A program made the translations under genes and the position numbers. The notes under the pieces were generated by a model. The model made no database searches. It saw only the letters and a list, made by a program, of their open reading frames with translations, and was not told where the DNA came from. From positions 496,001 through 560,000 of the forward strand of contig MU867069.1 of assembly GCA_033725935.1 (NCBI GenBank): 64,000 bases of DNA, read 5' to 3'. This stretch comes from Cladorrhinum sp. PSN259 (Eukaryota; Ascomycota; Sordariomycetes; Sordariales; Podosporaceae). Positions 1 to 11,306 of this stretch are shown in pieces. Position 1 is the stretch's first letter; each line of letters begins with the position of its first letter.

Positions 1-408
1 CAGCCACCACCGGCAGCCGAACAGCAGAAGGGATATGGCCAGCATTCTGCTACTGTAGCGGCCGCGGCGAGACAGCAAGTTCGTGAACACAATCGGCAGA
101 AGGGTGCTTTTGAGTTGAACCTGGATGGAGCCACCTTGCTTGGGCGAAGAGGGGTCAAGCCGGTTGCTCGAGTGGCATAGAATGCCACTGAGCGACTCGG
201 CGCCGACGTCCTGGATGTTATTTCGGGAGATGGCTCTATTTCTGTCAGCCCGCCGCCGTCGTACCATCTAGAAGTGCCTACTGTTGTTCACGTTGAGGAG
301 GTTGAGGAAGCGAGTGCTCCTTGTGAATCAGTTATTCTACCCCTGTCGAACGATGATGTTGATGATAAAGGCTGCGACGCAACGACTGTCGGGACTCCTC
401 CGGGTTAG
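1..408 (+). pseudogene. 3' end of an unrecognised gene, interrupted by an in-frame TAG
   Basis: Frame 1 is open from the left edge to a TAG at 178-180. It then continues in the same frame, with no other stop, for 75 codons to a second TAG at 406-408. The first 59 codons read as an Ala/Gln/Arg-rich helical segment; the second part is acidic with Pro and Val. The TAG could be a nonsense change of CAG (C to T before A), or it could lie in a short intron whose 3' AG is at 179-180, although I see no good donor or branch site. I do not recognise the family. The body of the gene lies outside the window. Confidence 0.35.
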
Positions 409-1248
409 AGGAGTGGGATAGGAAATAGTCCAGGAAAGACTTTGGCATCAATTAGAAGATGCATCGACATATTCTGGGAAGGAGGGAAGATGAAGGGACA
501 GGAGGATCTACATCCGTTTATTCAAGATTCGCACCATGGTTTATCCCCCCTTTCGGTCTTTTCTTTTTATTACGTGTTTATTAAAGCAATGCATTGGAGC
601 ATGGTGTTAAGTTTATATGGAGATCTCATGTTGGTATTTTGTAATTTTTGCACACAATCTTTATTTCTAAAGCTATTCTTGGCGTGTTCTCTCTCATTGT
701 GCATTGTTGCATTGTGCCTCGTCAGACATCGTTGAATCAAGGTCGACTGCAGTGAGACACATTACACGGTCCAGATTTGCGGGAGGGATGACACAGGAAT
801 TATAACACAATGGATAGTGTCTCAGACAGGGTTGCATATGAGACCATGAGTGTTGGTGTCACTTTATCTTGGGTTCAGGGGTTGCCTCGAGGTATTTCCA
901 TCCCTCCACATTGGCCGATATAATTCTGACAAGTGCCAGTTTCCAGCAACTGTTGTCGGCCACGAGGAATGCAGGGGTTCGATTCAGTTCCCTCAAAATG
1001 AGCTTTTGAGATCCAGGTAAAGCCGTGAATGGAGTTCTTTTGATTATGCCATCACCATTAAACCATGATGTTCCAGATAACCCAAGTTTGCAGATAAATA
1101 TCCTGTTCCTGCCTGCCCTCGTAACCAAACAAAACTGGCATCATCACACACTTTACTCTTTTGTTTTCTATTCTACCTTTTTTACTTGAACTTACTTTCT
1201 GCCCGATCCAAATAAAAATAAATAAGAAAAAAGGAGGTTAAAGAAAAA
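409..1248. other. Intergenic, AT-rich 3'/5' flank
   Basis: No supportable gene. The open stretch at 442-735 has no similarity I recognise, and the minus-strand one at 859-1128 lacks an ATG. The last 120 bases are pyrimidine-rich and then A-rich directly before the ATG at 1249, as is usual for a fungal promoter and leader. Confidence 0.5.
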
Positions 1249-3125
1249 ATGTCGCTATCTTCCACTTCCTTCACTCCCGTCTTTACCGGGCATCCTATTC
1301 CTCATCCTCCAGTTCTTCGGCATACCGTTCCTGTTCCCCCGGCTACCTTCCCCGATCATCACGATCGCGTCCGATTCCCGGGAGGACATCCTCCTCCGCC
1401 TTATAACTGCAAAGTTGACTTGTCTGGCCTACTTGGCAATGTGCAGTTTCCGAGCGGGTGTACGGAGGTTCACGTTGTTGGTGCTGGTGCTGGTGTTGGT
1501 GTTGGTGCTGCTTCGTGGGAACATGCGAAGGAGGACAAGAACTTGAAAGGGGTGGATGTGACGGTTACGTTTACCGAGACCGTTGAGGTGTTTGTGACAC
1601 CGACACCGACACCGACACCGCCGAGCGTTAGTGTCAGTACGGTTCGTGTGACGAGTATTATTACTGAGCGTGTTGATGTTCAGAGGGGGATGATTGTTAC
1701 TGAGAAGAAGAAGGAGGTTCAAGGTGGTACTGAGAGGGAAAAGGTGGCTTCGGTTACTACCCACTTCCCTGGGGTTTGGTCTGACGTTGGTCGTGGTAAG
1801 GGGAAGGGAGTGGGGCCGGGACATGGATATCACCACGGACTTGAGGGGAGACAGCTGGATAGGGTTTTGGAGGGCTTGATTGGGGGCAAGAGTACTTTGG
1901 TCAGATCTGTGAGTATTCTTTTTTTTTTTTTTTATTATTATTTTTTTTGGGGGGGGTATGTATGTGGAGGTATAGTATAATAGAATATGTTGAGCTGATG
2001 AGATATAACGACTGACAGGTCCTGACCGCCGATTTGACTGTTGAGTGGCCTGCCCAGGAGACTTACGACCTTGAATACCACCAACCTCATCCTAATCCTG
2101 TAGCTCATCCTCATCTTTCTGCTGGAGGGGTTCATCCTGTTAGAGTTGAACAGAAGCAGGAAACAGAACAAGATGGATTCGAGGCCAAGTGGATTGGTAA
2201 AGGGAAGGGAAACTTTGGCAAAGGCAAGAGTGGCAAAGGAAAAGGCTTTGGATCTGGGTTCGGTGGGACCCCTGAGCAGAAGAAGTCGGTCCATACCGGT
2301 GTGTTGAGGGTTTGGCCTTCTAGACCTTCTGGTGGTGTCAGGGGTAATGCTAAGGGTAGCAGAGGTGGTCTGGGGACAAACATCCTAAGCGAGAGCCTGC
2401 GGGAGATTGGAGTTCAGAATGGGAATGGCAATACTGGTAATAATGGCAACACCGGCAGCAACCGCAGCAACAACAACAATGGTAACAATGGCGGCAATAC
2501 TGGTAACAATAACAACAACGGCAACACCAACACCAACACCCAAACCGGCACTACAATCAACACCGCCACAACAGGAACAACGACATGCTCAACCACGAAC
2601 CCCCTCCTAGACATTTCCGTCGACCTCCTCGGCCTCCCAATAGACGTAGAACTCTACCTCGACATCGCAAATGGCAACAGCAACAATAATAACAATGGCG
2701 GTGGCCTACTCAGCAGCGTAGGCAGTTTAGTAGGAAACCTCCTCGGCGGTATCTTGGGCTCCTCATCCTCCGCCTCCTCACAATCAACCATCATAACCGA
2801 CCAATTCGACTCGAGATGCGGACAGGGACTAACAGGTATTGCTAATAACGGAGACCCATCATCATCAAGTGGTACTAGGACGACAGGACAGACGACAGCA
2901 GTCGACGCAAGGCAGTGTCTCCAGCTCTGTCAGAGGGCGGGGATCTTGCTGACTGTGCAGCTGGGCGAGCTGAATGACTGCCTGGGCGTTACGTTGCGGA
3001 ACGGGATCGCGGCGGATAATTGCTTGTATCTCTTGGGGTCTGCGAGTGATATTTTGAATTTGAATGTCGAAATTGGGGATGTGGGGAGTGATGTGTTTTT
3101 GAATCTGGCGAGGACGGCTGCTTGA
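1249..3125 (+). CDS. Hypothetical Asn/Gly/Thr-rich low-complexity protein
   Basis: Two exons, 1249-1908 and 2019-3125. The intron starts GTGAGT, ends GACAG and is in phase 0, giving about 588 residues. Exon 1 is His/Pro-rich, then Gly/Val-rich (about 75-85), then a Val/Thr-rich stretch with a short Thr-Pro repeat (about 120-125). Exon 2 has a Gly/Lys segment followed by a long Asn/Gly/Thr tract (about 345-410). The C-terminal 180 residues are more ordered, with hydrophobic Leu/Val runs and five cysteines that could form disulfides. There is no signal peptide at this ATG, so either the protein is intracellular or an upstream exon is missing. No family recognised. The phase-matched splice and codon texture in both exons support a real gene. 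Confidence 0.6.
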
Positions 3126-3338
3126 TATTGATGGGGATGAAATTGAAGATTGTTAGAGAGAAAGGGGGAAATAGGTGGAGGGGGGATTGTTGGGTAATTT
3201 TCTTTTCTCTATAGTGATATTTCATTTTTTTGATAGTGAAGGATCTAATGGCACTCTTGATTATGTATTTTGCTGTGAAGCTCCAATCATCGTACTCTTT
3301 AGACTAGGTAAATTCGCGATGCTGGGTTGTTGTTTTGG

Positions 3339-3340
<2 letters not shown>

Positions 3341-3393
<53 letters not shown>

Positions 3394-3435
3394 CGGGGGG
3401 GGGGGGGGGGGGGGGGGGTGGGGGGGGGGGGGGAG
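3341..3435. repeat. Poly-G tract of about 95 nt
   Basis: Almost pure G, broken only by C at 3394, T at 3419 and A at 3434. It abuts the N gap, so its true length is unknown, and part of it may be a sequencing or polishing artefact. Confidence 0.9.
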
Positions 3436-3436
3436 T

Positions 3437-3446
3437 NNNNNNNNNN
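3437..3446. other. Assembly gap (10 N)
   Basis: Ten N bases immediately after the poly-G tract. Scaffolding or polymerase failure at the homopolymer is the likely cause. Confidence 0.99.
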
Positions 3447-3553
3447 TTTTTTGTTTATTTTGGCATGTTTTTTTTTTTTTTTTGGGTTTGTGCTCCAAAA
3501 ATCGTAGTCTTTTTTACTTGTAAATTTGGGCGGCTTCCTTGTTTTTTTTTTTA

Positions 3554-3576
3554 CCCCCCCCCCCCCCCCCCCCCCC
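3554..3576. repeat. Poly-C tract (23 nt)
   Basis: Uninterrupted C run about 120 bases after the poly-G tract on the same strand, so the two could pair as a G/C stem. Confidence 0.9.
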
Positions 3577-4006
3577 TTTGCCACCTTTATCCCAGTTTTG
3601 GTATCCTTTCATAGCTACTTAAAACATGTAACACATGGGTTACTTATATTTAAGCAACTCAAGGCCCCTTAGAGAAATGTCAAGAGAAAAAGTCGAGATA
3701 TAGATGAATCGGAAATCATTTGGATAATTGTGTTCCAATAGTTGTGATCTATGACTTCCACGAGAATATCAGACCAAGGTAAGGAATAATACCGGCAGTA
3801 ATATGGTACGAGTTGTATTTGAAATTCCAAATGTATCTTTTTTATTATTTTATATTTTACAACGACTCCGTGATCTTCATGTGATACTCGGTAAGATAGC
3901 TGGGGACGTCTTCCCTGCTATGAATCCACAGAATGAAATAAAAGCATGAAAAGTTGAGCATTTTGGGGGTTCTGGTCTACGTAGATTCCCGTGACCACGT
4001 GTCTAG

Positions 4007-7000
4007 CTATTTTGATGGCGAGATCTCTTCTTGAACTTCATCCCGGATGAAGTCTCTTGCCCCGTACTTCAACAGAACCTTCTGCATAGAGGCTGTGAGC
4101 TTTTCCCATTCCTTATCACTCATAGGATCTTGATGAAGATACAACTCCCTGTTGCGAGCGATGTTCAGTGGGCTATGATGATGTAGTCGATTGCAACGAA
4201 AAAGCGACGAGTCGTCTTTCCAAGGCTGGCTTTCGATGTCGCCCAGTTCGTTGGGATCAATACCGGATTTCAGTAGGGAATGTATTATCCTTAAATCTCC
4301 TACTGCAACAGCTAGTTGTAACTGCGTGATGTATGATGGATTGGAGCGGATTTGTTGATTAAAGTCCTCGATCAAGCTAGCGATCACACACATGTCTTCG
4401 TACGGTTCCGAACACAAACCGCCATACATTTCATGAAAATCGGGACCCAACTTGTGGAGGAGACGATGCATTGGTATCGAATAAAGCAACACGCTTTTGA
4501 TGTCGATCTCGCCCGGAAACGACTTGCATAGGCGTCCAAGCACGCAATTGTTTCCAAGCTGTGCGAACACCTCTGGGATTGTTCCTGTTATCGGGCCCGT
4601 CTCGAATTCACGAAGGGGCTGTGCGAACACCTCTGGGTTTGTTCCTGTTACCGGGCGGGTCCCGACTTCACGAAGGGGCTGTCCCAGTCCAGGGGGCGGA
4701 TCTTTTGACCATGGATAGAATGGAAACACAACTGGTGCAGTGATTGTCAATGTAGTCGATAGCAGGTGCTTATCATTTTTTATCAGCTTCTCCGCGACGG
4801 ACCAACTCCAACAGTCATATTCATAACGATGCGCCAGAGTCAAGAGATTAAGAACCAGAGAAAGTGTCGGATCTTGCGGCGGTGTTGGCCATTTCAGCAT
4901 CGAGAACGTGATTTCCAAAAGGATTAGTAATGAAGGCCCAGGTACTAGGCAATCCATTTTCTCCAGGCGCATGATTAGTGTCGTTCCGTCGCCAAATTTA
5001 CTCCCTGTGATTTCGTTAAGCGCATCTGAAAAATGAGCAGAATTTGGTTGGGAGGGGATGAGGTATTCCAGTAAAAGTGATTCCGCCTCCGCATTAGTTG
5101 CGAGTATGCTGTGATTTCGATAGAGGGCCGAGAGTATTAGGAATAACAATAAACTGCAATGAGTTTGCATCTTGGAATGCATGCAGCTATTCTGAGCTTC
5201 AGCCTGAACCTCTGGTGTGGCGGCCGTTGTTGTCAACGTTCGGAACATGGTGTCAAGAAGCTGAATAAGTGAGGATCCTGGCTTCACCCGAAAGAATGAA
5301 GCATTTTGCGTCGATGACCTTTCTGTTTCCAGATACTCCCGCACAGTATAGTGTGCAATGGTAGCTCGTTCAAGAGACATCTGGCTGTCCTGAACAGGCA
5401 GGAATCTGATCAGGCAGCCGCAGCTTTCCTTGAGAGTAACAACATCGAAAGGCCCATAACAGTGACCTTCGGCCATGTCCATCACCGAACAGGCATATCT
5501 TAGTTCATTGGCAGACAAGAAGAGTTCCTGAGTAGCAAAGTAATTCGCCCGCGTTTTTAAATCTCCCAATATCAAGTCGTTGAGTATGAGCCAATGCAAA
5601 GCATGGCGAACCAAAAATCTTTCTTCTTCAGCGATCATGGAGAATATTCTTTCGTAGGTTTCATCCAACGTAGCCGGTAATGACTTGATAGCTTCTCGAA
5701 CTCGTCCAGGGTTGTTGAGTCGGCGGAGGATATCGAGCTGGCAAACCACCCAACGAAACATACCCTTAGCCCCAGCATTCAAAGCATCTTCAATCTCAAC
5801 TCGAAGCGTCGGGGCCCAGCTCTGAAACTTTTGCTCTGAAGAGACTTTTGCGGTGATGTAAGTTCTGATATCCGCCTGTACGCTCTCGATATCTGACATT
5901 GACAGAGCCCGAGAAATGGGTAACATCGTCTCCTCGATATCAATGTATTCTCGACTTGTCGCCAAAATATGGATTTTGCAGAACCGCGTGTCAGATGCCA
6001 GATCCCGAACTGTCCTGAGTAAGTTATGTCGGTCCTGGCTCTCATCCAGTGCATCTATGACGAGGAAAACACCCTTCAGAGTGCAAACTTCCAACAGTGA
6101 GGAGAGACAGTCCAAAAGCTCGGTGAGTGATGGTACATGGCCTTGTTCAAACATGGAGTAGGCTTTTTGGGTAATAAGACCTGTGCGATGGCAGAGCTCG
6201 GAGATGAGCCAGCGCACCAAAGGCTTGGCTTCATCCTGGTTGTGCCCGTGATAGCAGTAATAATAAATCGCGAGGACATTGTTGTTTAGCTGTTGAGCAC
6301 AATGAGCTTTGAGCTCCTCGATGAGATGCGAGGCGAGAATTGTTTTTCCCGCGCCAGGGATGCCGTGAATCCATATGCAGCGTAGATTTAGCTGAAGCCA
6401 GCGTTGCCACTCATCGCACCGCATCACCCAGTCGCCTGTACCAGGCTCATAAAGCTCGGTGGCAGCCGTGTGTAAAAAGGATGGATTCGTCTGTCGAAAC
6501 CATTCACAAACCTGTCGTTTAAGGGCCTCTTAACGATCGAACGATTAATGACAGCCCTGATGAAATAGTTTAACCAATCACGGAAGTTACACTTACGAGA
6601 AATATCATGTCGAATCTCATTAACCGTCTGTTGCACATTCTTGACTCCTTGCCTATTAGTTGCAATGTTAGTAGCCGAAATTCATAAACCTACAAGTGTT
6701 ACTTACAAGACCTCTCCGCCCAAAGCTAAGTTGATGGTCGTCTTGTGTTGCATAATTTCCTCAAGTATCTTTTTTGCTGTCCCTGCCTTCAGCGGCCATG
6801 CTAGGCCGGCAAGGCTTACTTGAAGCCGTTGCTTCTTCGTCCTTGGACCATCGGATGACTGTACTGAATTGGAAGAGAGTAACTTCTCCAGGCGTTTCAG
6901 CGCTTCCTGACAACCTTGGACGGGCCCATCTGGGCCCAGGATGGTTGCAAGTACTTCTGAATCGATCCGATCGGCTGGATCAAGGAGCTCGAGTCCCTTA

Positions 7001-7158
7001 AAGACCACCACAAGAGAGGATACTTCCACATATATACGCCGTAAGTCTTTAGGGTAGTCCTCTACGCCATCGATAAAAGATTTGCAAGCCTTGGTGATTA
7101 CACCAGCGATCTGAACAATGGCAATAATGCTGGCTGTAAGCCCGATTGCCTCAGCCAT
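4007..7158 (-). CDS. STAND/NLR protein: helical N-terminal domain, NACHT, ankyrin-like C-terminus
   Basis: Three exons on the minus strand: 7158-6707, 6652-6597 and 6528-4007, giving about 1009 residues. Residues 1-150 are a hydrophobic helical domain of the type found at the N-terminus of fungal STAND proteins (starting MAEAIGLTASIIAIVQIAG). A linker ending EPGTGDWV leads into the NACHT NTPase, with Walker A GIPGAGKT at about 225-232 and Walker B FLVIDALDES at about 324-333. Residues 786-826 hold two copies of a 20-residue repeat encoded by an exact 60-nt period. Near the C-terminus are one or two ankyrin-like helices (LQLAVAVGDLRIIHSLLKSG, then VLLKYGA). These proteins are nucleotide-dependent switches in non-self recognition or heterokaryon incompatibility. 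All three exons keep phase with no internal stop, so the gene looks intact. The effector mode of this N-terminus is not established. Confidence 0.85.
4561..4680 (-). repeat. Tandem 60-bp direct repeat inside the NLR gene
   Basis: Copies 4561-4620 and 4621-4680 differ at 6 of 60 positions and translate in frame to two related 20-residue units containing EVFAQPLRE. This is a recent in-frame duplication. Confidence 0.95.
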
Positions 7159-7396
7159 GGTGTTGTTCTGGGACGCGCTGCAGAGTTTAAACGTAAAATT
7201 GGGCCAGGAAGAAGTCCTTTTGATGGTGATCTTTGCAAAATTAATTTCCCTTCCAGCACGGGTGAGGGGAAAAGTCTGCAAGTAAATTCGTCTCCTCTCA
7301 AAAAGCCTAATGACGCCCTGCATAAGGCTTTTTTCAAGGCACACACTCGGTGCCATGACCAATCAGAAACACTTTTCAGTTTAACCCGCCACAACC

Positions 7397-9406
7397 TCAA
7401 GCAGTACCTGACTTCTTTCCCGCATAATAACGCTCCACCCATTTCTTGACCAGAGCCACCGCTTGCTCCTGCACCTTGACCACCTCCGGGTTGACCTTGA
7501 TCTTGAGATTGTTGAGCGCGCGAGTGCTAAAGGCGTCGTCACCATGCACCGCATTCTTGATCAAGAAGACTGCAATATTCTCCGACGAGGGAAGCGCACC
7601 ACCCGGTCGGACCTCACTGGACATTCCTGTCGCGCGCCAAGGATCGAATTCACTGTCCCCCCCAGCCGCCATGTCAGCACGTCTGTCATCAACCTCAAAA
7701 GATACGCAGGAGCACACTTACCCGCTAGTCCAAATAACCCTCGTCGAGTTCCTCACCCATCCTCCAGTCAACTTATTCAGCGTCTCGGGCGTCTTCCCCT
7801 TGGAACTCCCATACTTTTGACCATTCTCGGGCGGGAAATGCAATTCGCACTGTTTCTGCCAGTATTGCGCATCAATCTTGCGAGAAACAATTGACAGCGG
7901 CGACTCCTTTGGAGCACCCGTAGCCCACGAAGCCAGAGGCTCGTTGCACAGGAACCAGTACCACGTTCGCCAGGGATTGCCAAGAGTGCGGGCTTCGTAG
8001 AAGGGGTTCCAGGGGTTGTGCGTGTTCAGGCACCAGAGAGGGTCCTCCTGGCCCCAGGTATCGAGGTAGGTGCATGCTGACGAACAAAGTTGTTAGCAAG
8101 TAGAAGTGAAGTTCTGAGAGATGGATTGCGTACTCGAGTCTCGGAAGTTCATCCTAAAATACGCGGCATAGTTGACCACTGAGGCAGGGACAGTGCCCAG
8201 AATTGCGTCCTGAACTGTTTCTGAGGCACCAACGACTGCATCACACATTTCCAGGACATCGCGGTAGCCGTTTGTTTCCTGCCAGTACCGGAAGGGAGTT
8301 GCGATGGAACTGTGACGGTGTCAGAGATAAGTAGCCCAGTCGTGGGGAAAAAAAAATGTCTTGAAGGACATACTAAGCAAAGTCGTCATCCTCTATCGGG
8401 AAAGATGAGCCAAAGAGCAACTTTACCGCTTGTACTTCCGTCTCATTGCGGTTCGAAGCAAGTAAGTACTTGTCAACAAACCCTGACACCTCGTTCAGGG
8501 CGAGACTGCAGCTCGTATCCCCGCGGAAGGAGTCGATTCCCTTCCTGATCGTGTCGTAATAATACCAATTTTCTGTATTCGCTGAGATCGTGGCGCTGCT
8601 AAGGTGGAAAGCAAAGAAGACGTCGGGGTAGAAACGTTCGATCCAGCTGCCGAGTGTTGCCGAATAAGATGCGCCAAAGTAGATCCACGGCTTGAGATAA
8701 GTGCGTCAGTTTTGAACTTGTCCAGAACAAAAGTTAATCAGGGTCTGAAGTACTCACAGCTTTCGATGCAACGCTTGTCTTGTTGGTTTCAAAGGGAAAC
8801 ACCACGTTGTTTGCAAAGCTGACCAAATCGGCCGCTGCCTGCTCCATGGTGAGATATTGTAGAGTTTCCGAGTCGAACCCGTCATAAGGCGAGGATCCAC
8901 CAAAGTATCGGTCTGTCAAAGAAACGGTCAGTCATATAGACTCGAGTCACAAACAAGCAAAGCTAGAGGACCTCACGTTCAATGACAACCGTTGCTGCTC
9001 CAATAGACTGAGCGTACAGCCCCGTCATGGTCGTATTCTCGAGGAAACTATACCCTTTGCCTCCAGATGAAAGTGCCGAGTAAATTGAACTCTCCCCCGG
9101 GGTCATCACAACGATCTACTAGAACATCAGTTGCCTGCTCGTCCACAGAGCCCAAAGGATATACCATACCGGAGACCCCGGTCCCGCCCAGTTGTCTGCG
9201 TTAACACAGTACATCTGTTGCCATGATCCGCTCTTTGGGTTCTTGTGGTCGACAGGTTGTTTGAACCAATCACAAGTCGCACCGGCGCCTGCAGCACGAA
9301 TGACTGCTTGGGCAGAGGTGGTGGTGATATCCGGTTCACCTCTGATGGATGGTCTGGGGGCGCTCCATGCCATAAACGGTAAGATCGTTCCAGTCGGCAG
9401 CTTCAT
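7397..9406 (-). CDS. Serine peptidase of family S28 (prolyl carboxypeptidase / dipeptidyl-peptidase type)
   Basis: Seven exons: 9406-9170, 9115-8977, 8912-8758, 8690-8374, 8309-8134, 8076-7722 and 7652-7397. All junctions keep phase and give about 544 residues, normal for S28. Family hallmarks are CDWFKQPVDHKNP near residue 60, then EHRYFG and LQYLTMEQAAADL. The nucleophile motif is GASYSA with Ser185, the acid is in GEFDPW (Asp463) and the histidine in NAVHGDD (His496). S28 enzymes cleave after proline and are usually secreted or vacuolar. The chosen ATG gives only a weak hydrophobic start, so a signal exon further upstream is possible. Cys residues and N-glycosylation sequons (such as NKTS) fit a secretory route. 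Confidence 0.85.
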
Positions 9407-11306
9407 CTTGAATGTCGAGGCAATATGGAATTGCCCAAGGGGGGGGCTTGAAACAACGAAAATTTCAAACCATTCTCCAAGGTCTAGGCAGCAAGTCTTT
9501 ATCAATCCAAGGGCATGGTTCCCCACGAAAGTCACAAGCTACGGGAGATTTACAAGTACCGAAATATGGGGATCCCTCTATGGAGAAGCACTGTAACTTT
9601 ACGGATGAAGACGATGGGTAAGTGGGAAAGGCATATGAAAAGACGTGTTTAACTGGGCCATTGCCCATATCATGAGGCTAAATGTCAGGACCCTTGGTCG
9701 GTGCTGTCATATAACAGTCGTTCGATAATCAAGGCCTCAATCAAGCTCTGATGATGCATGTTTGAGTAGGGCAGAATAGTGGTGGTGCTGTTCCGGGAAT
9801 TGATGGACATGAGAGCTGTTCAATAGTTGGCCGTGGTTGGCCCGGTTAAAGTGACATGTGGTCGGTGACCATGAGGATGGTGTTTTCTAATTGAGCATTA
9901 AATTACCACTTATCTGCTCGTGTTCAAAGGGTCGATTGGTGCCGCGGCAGATGCACGTCTTGGGTTATTGGTTTGTATCCCGGTGGCGTTCGATACCCGA
10001 TGGAAAAATGCCCGAGAACAATGCACAGAGTGCAACACCATTAATGCAATGTTGCAATGTCACAAATGGTTCAAATTGCGGGGAAGATGTGCCGAGAACA
10101 GGTCAATAGCTTGTGACCAAGATCCCGAAAAAAAATAAAAAATGGTTGGGGATACACGATGAACAGCATGCACTGCGTCCACCTTGAAGGCAAGTGTTGA
10201 ATCAATATAAAAGGAGTGTGCCAATGTCATATAAGAGCTAGCTCCATAATAACTGCTCAAAGTTGCAAGCACACAGCTGAATGTGGAAAATTGCATGCGG
10301 TCCGGTAACCTCGAAACTCAAAGTCAGCATGATGCACACTCAGTGGCTGATATGGCAGGCGAATTGAGCTGGAAAGGAAAGTGGTCCCCATGTTTTTGAC
10401 TTTCAAGTTCAGCCGTCCGGTCGTCCGGTCAAGAAGAGGTTGCAGCTTAGAAAACTCTAAGCTGACAAAGCCCAAGGGTCTGCTCCTTCAATTCCGCGAC
10501 TGGGATATTGCAGTGGTTGGCCACGAGTATAAACCCTACCCTCTGTCGAGGAACTTTATTGCTTCATCGAACTTTGGGAACTAAGATAGGTACAGTCACT
10601 AGCGAAATCGGCTTCCGCTTTTCTCTTTCATATCGTTTCAGCGCACGGGCCTTTTATGCATCTAACCTCCTAAACTGTACGATCTCGCACGCGCCTAAGT
10701 ATAGTAGGCATATGCCGCATATGCTAACTCTTCGCCAGAACTAGACCTACTGTCCATGATTATGAAATGTAGATTAGTTAGCGAGAGTGAATGGCTGCTT
10801 AGTTGCAGACGCGTGGAGTGGGACATGCAAGTTGTCAAATGGGTTCAATTGAACCAGCTCCTTATTATTCTTACTTGTGTTTCCAGAGGACAAGGTGCTA
10901 GGACATGGGCGATGCTTAAGACCATGTCAAATGCCAAGATTATATTACATCAGTCTCACGTAGGCTCAGACATCCTCTGGGACCCTAACCCAGATTTTCT
11001 CATTTGACACAAGTGGACCCCCATCACACCACAAAACCACACGTTCGTCTGCAAGCCTCTGGCTTCTCTTCCTTCATCTCTTCAATTCAGCATTCTCATT
11101 GATTGAGCATACAGTATGATCTGTGCGCATCGTGCCATTGCATTGCCCTCGCCACGACACCTACGGCCGTCAAAGTAGCCGGCGAGTGGCAAGGATGTAC
11201 TTGTCAACATTGCATAAGTGGCGAAAATAAGTGGTATAAAGCAAACGTTTCTCCCAGACCCTTCCTTTGAGCAAAGATATCAGAAATATATAACACTACT
11301 GCATTA
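9407..11306. other. Long intergenic region
   Basis: About 1.9 kb between the peptidase start and the end of the WD40 locus. Only short, unrelated open frames occur on both strands. I see no recognisable gene, tRNA or mobile element. Confidence 0.5.

Larger units (their letters stand above)
3126..4006. other. Intergenic with homopolymers and assembly gap
   Basis: Contains no gene. It holds the poly-G run, the N gap, T runs and a poly-C run listed separately, then AT-rich sequence. The tiny Gly- or Pro-only open frames here are translations of homopolymer and are not genes. Confidence 0.6.

Noticed and set aside
1429..1836. Long minus-strand frame opposite exon 1 of the Asn/Gly-rich gene
   Set aside because: Its Arg/Cys and Thr/Asn runs are the mirror of Gly/Val and Thr/Pro repeats on the plus strand; no conserved features.
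3175..3614. Gly-only and Pro-only frames
   Set aside because: Translations of the poly-G and poly-C tracts and across the N gap.
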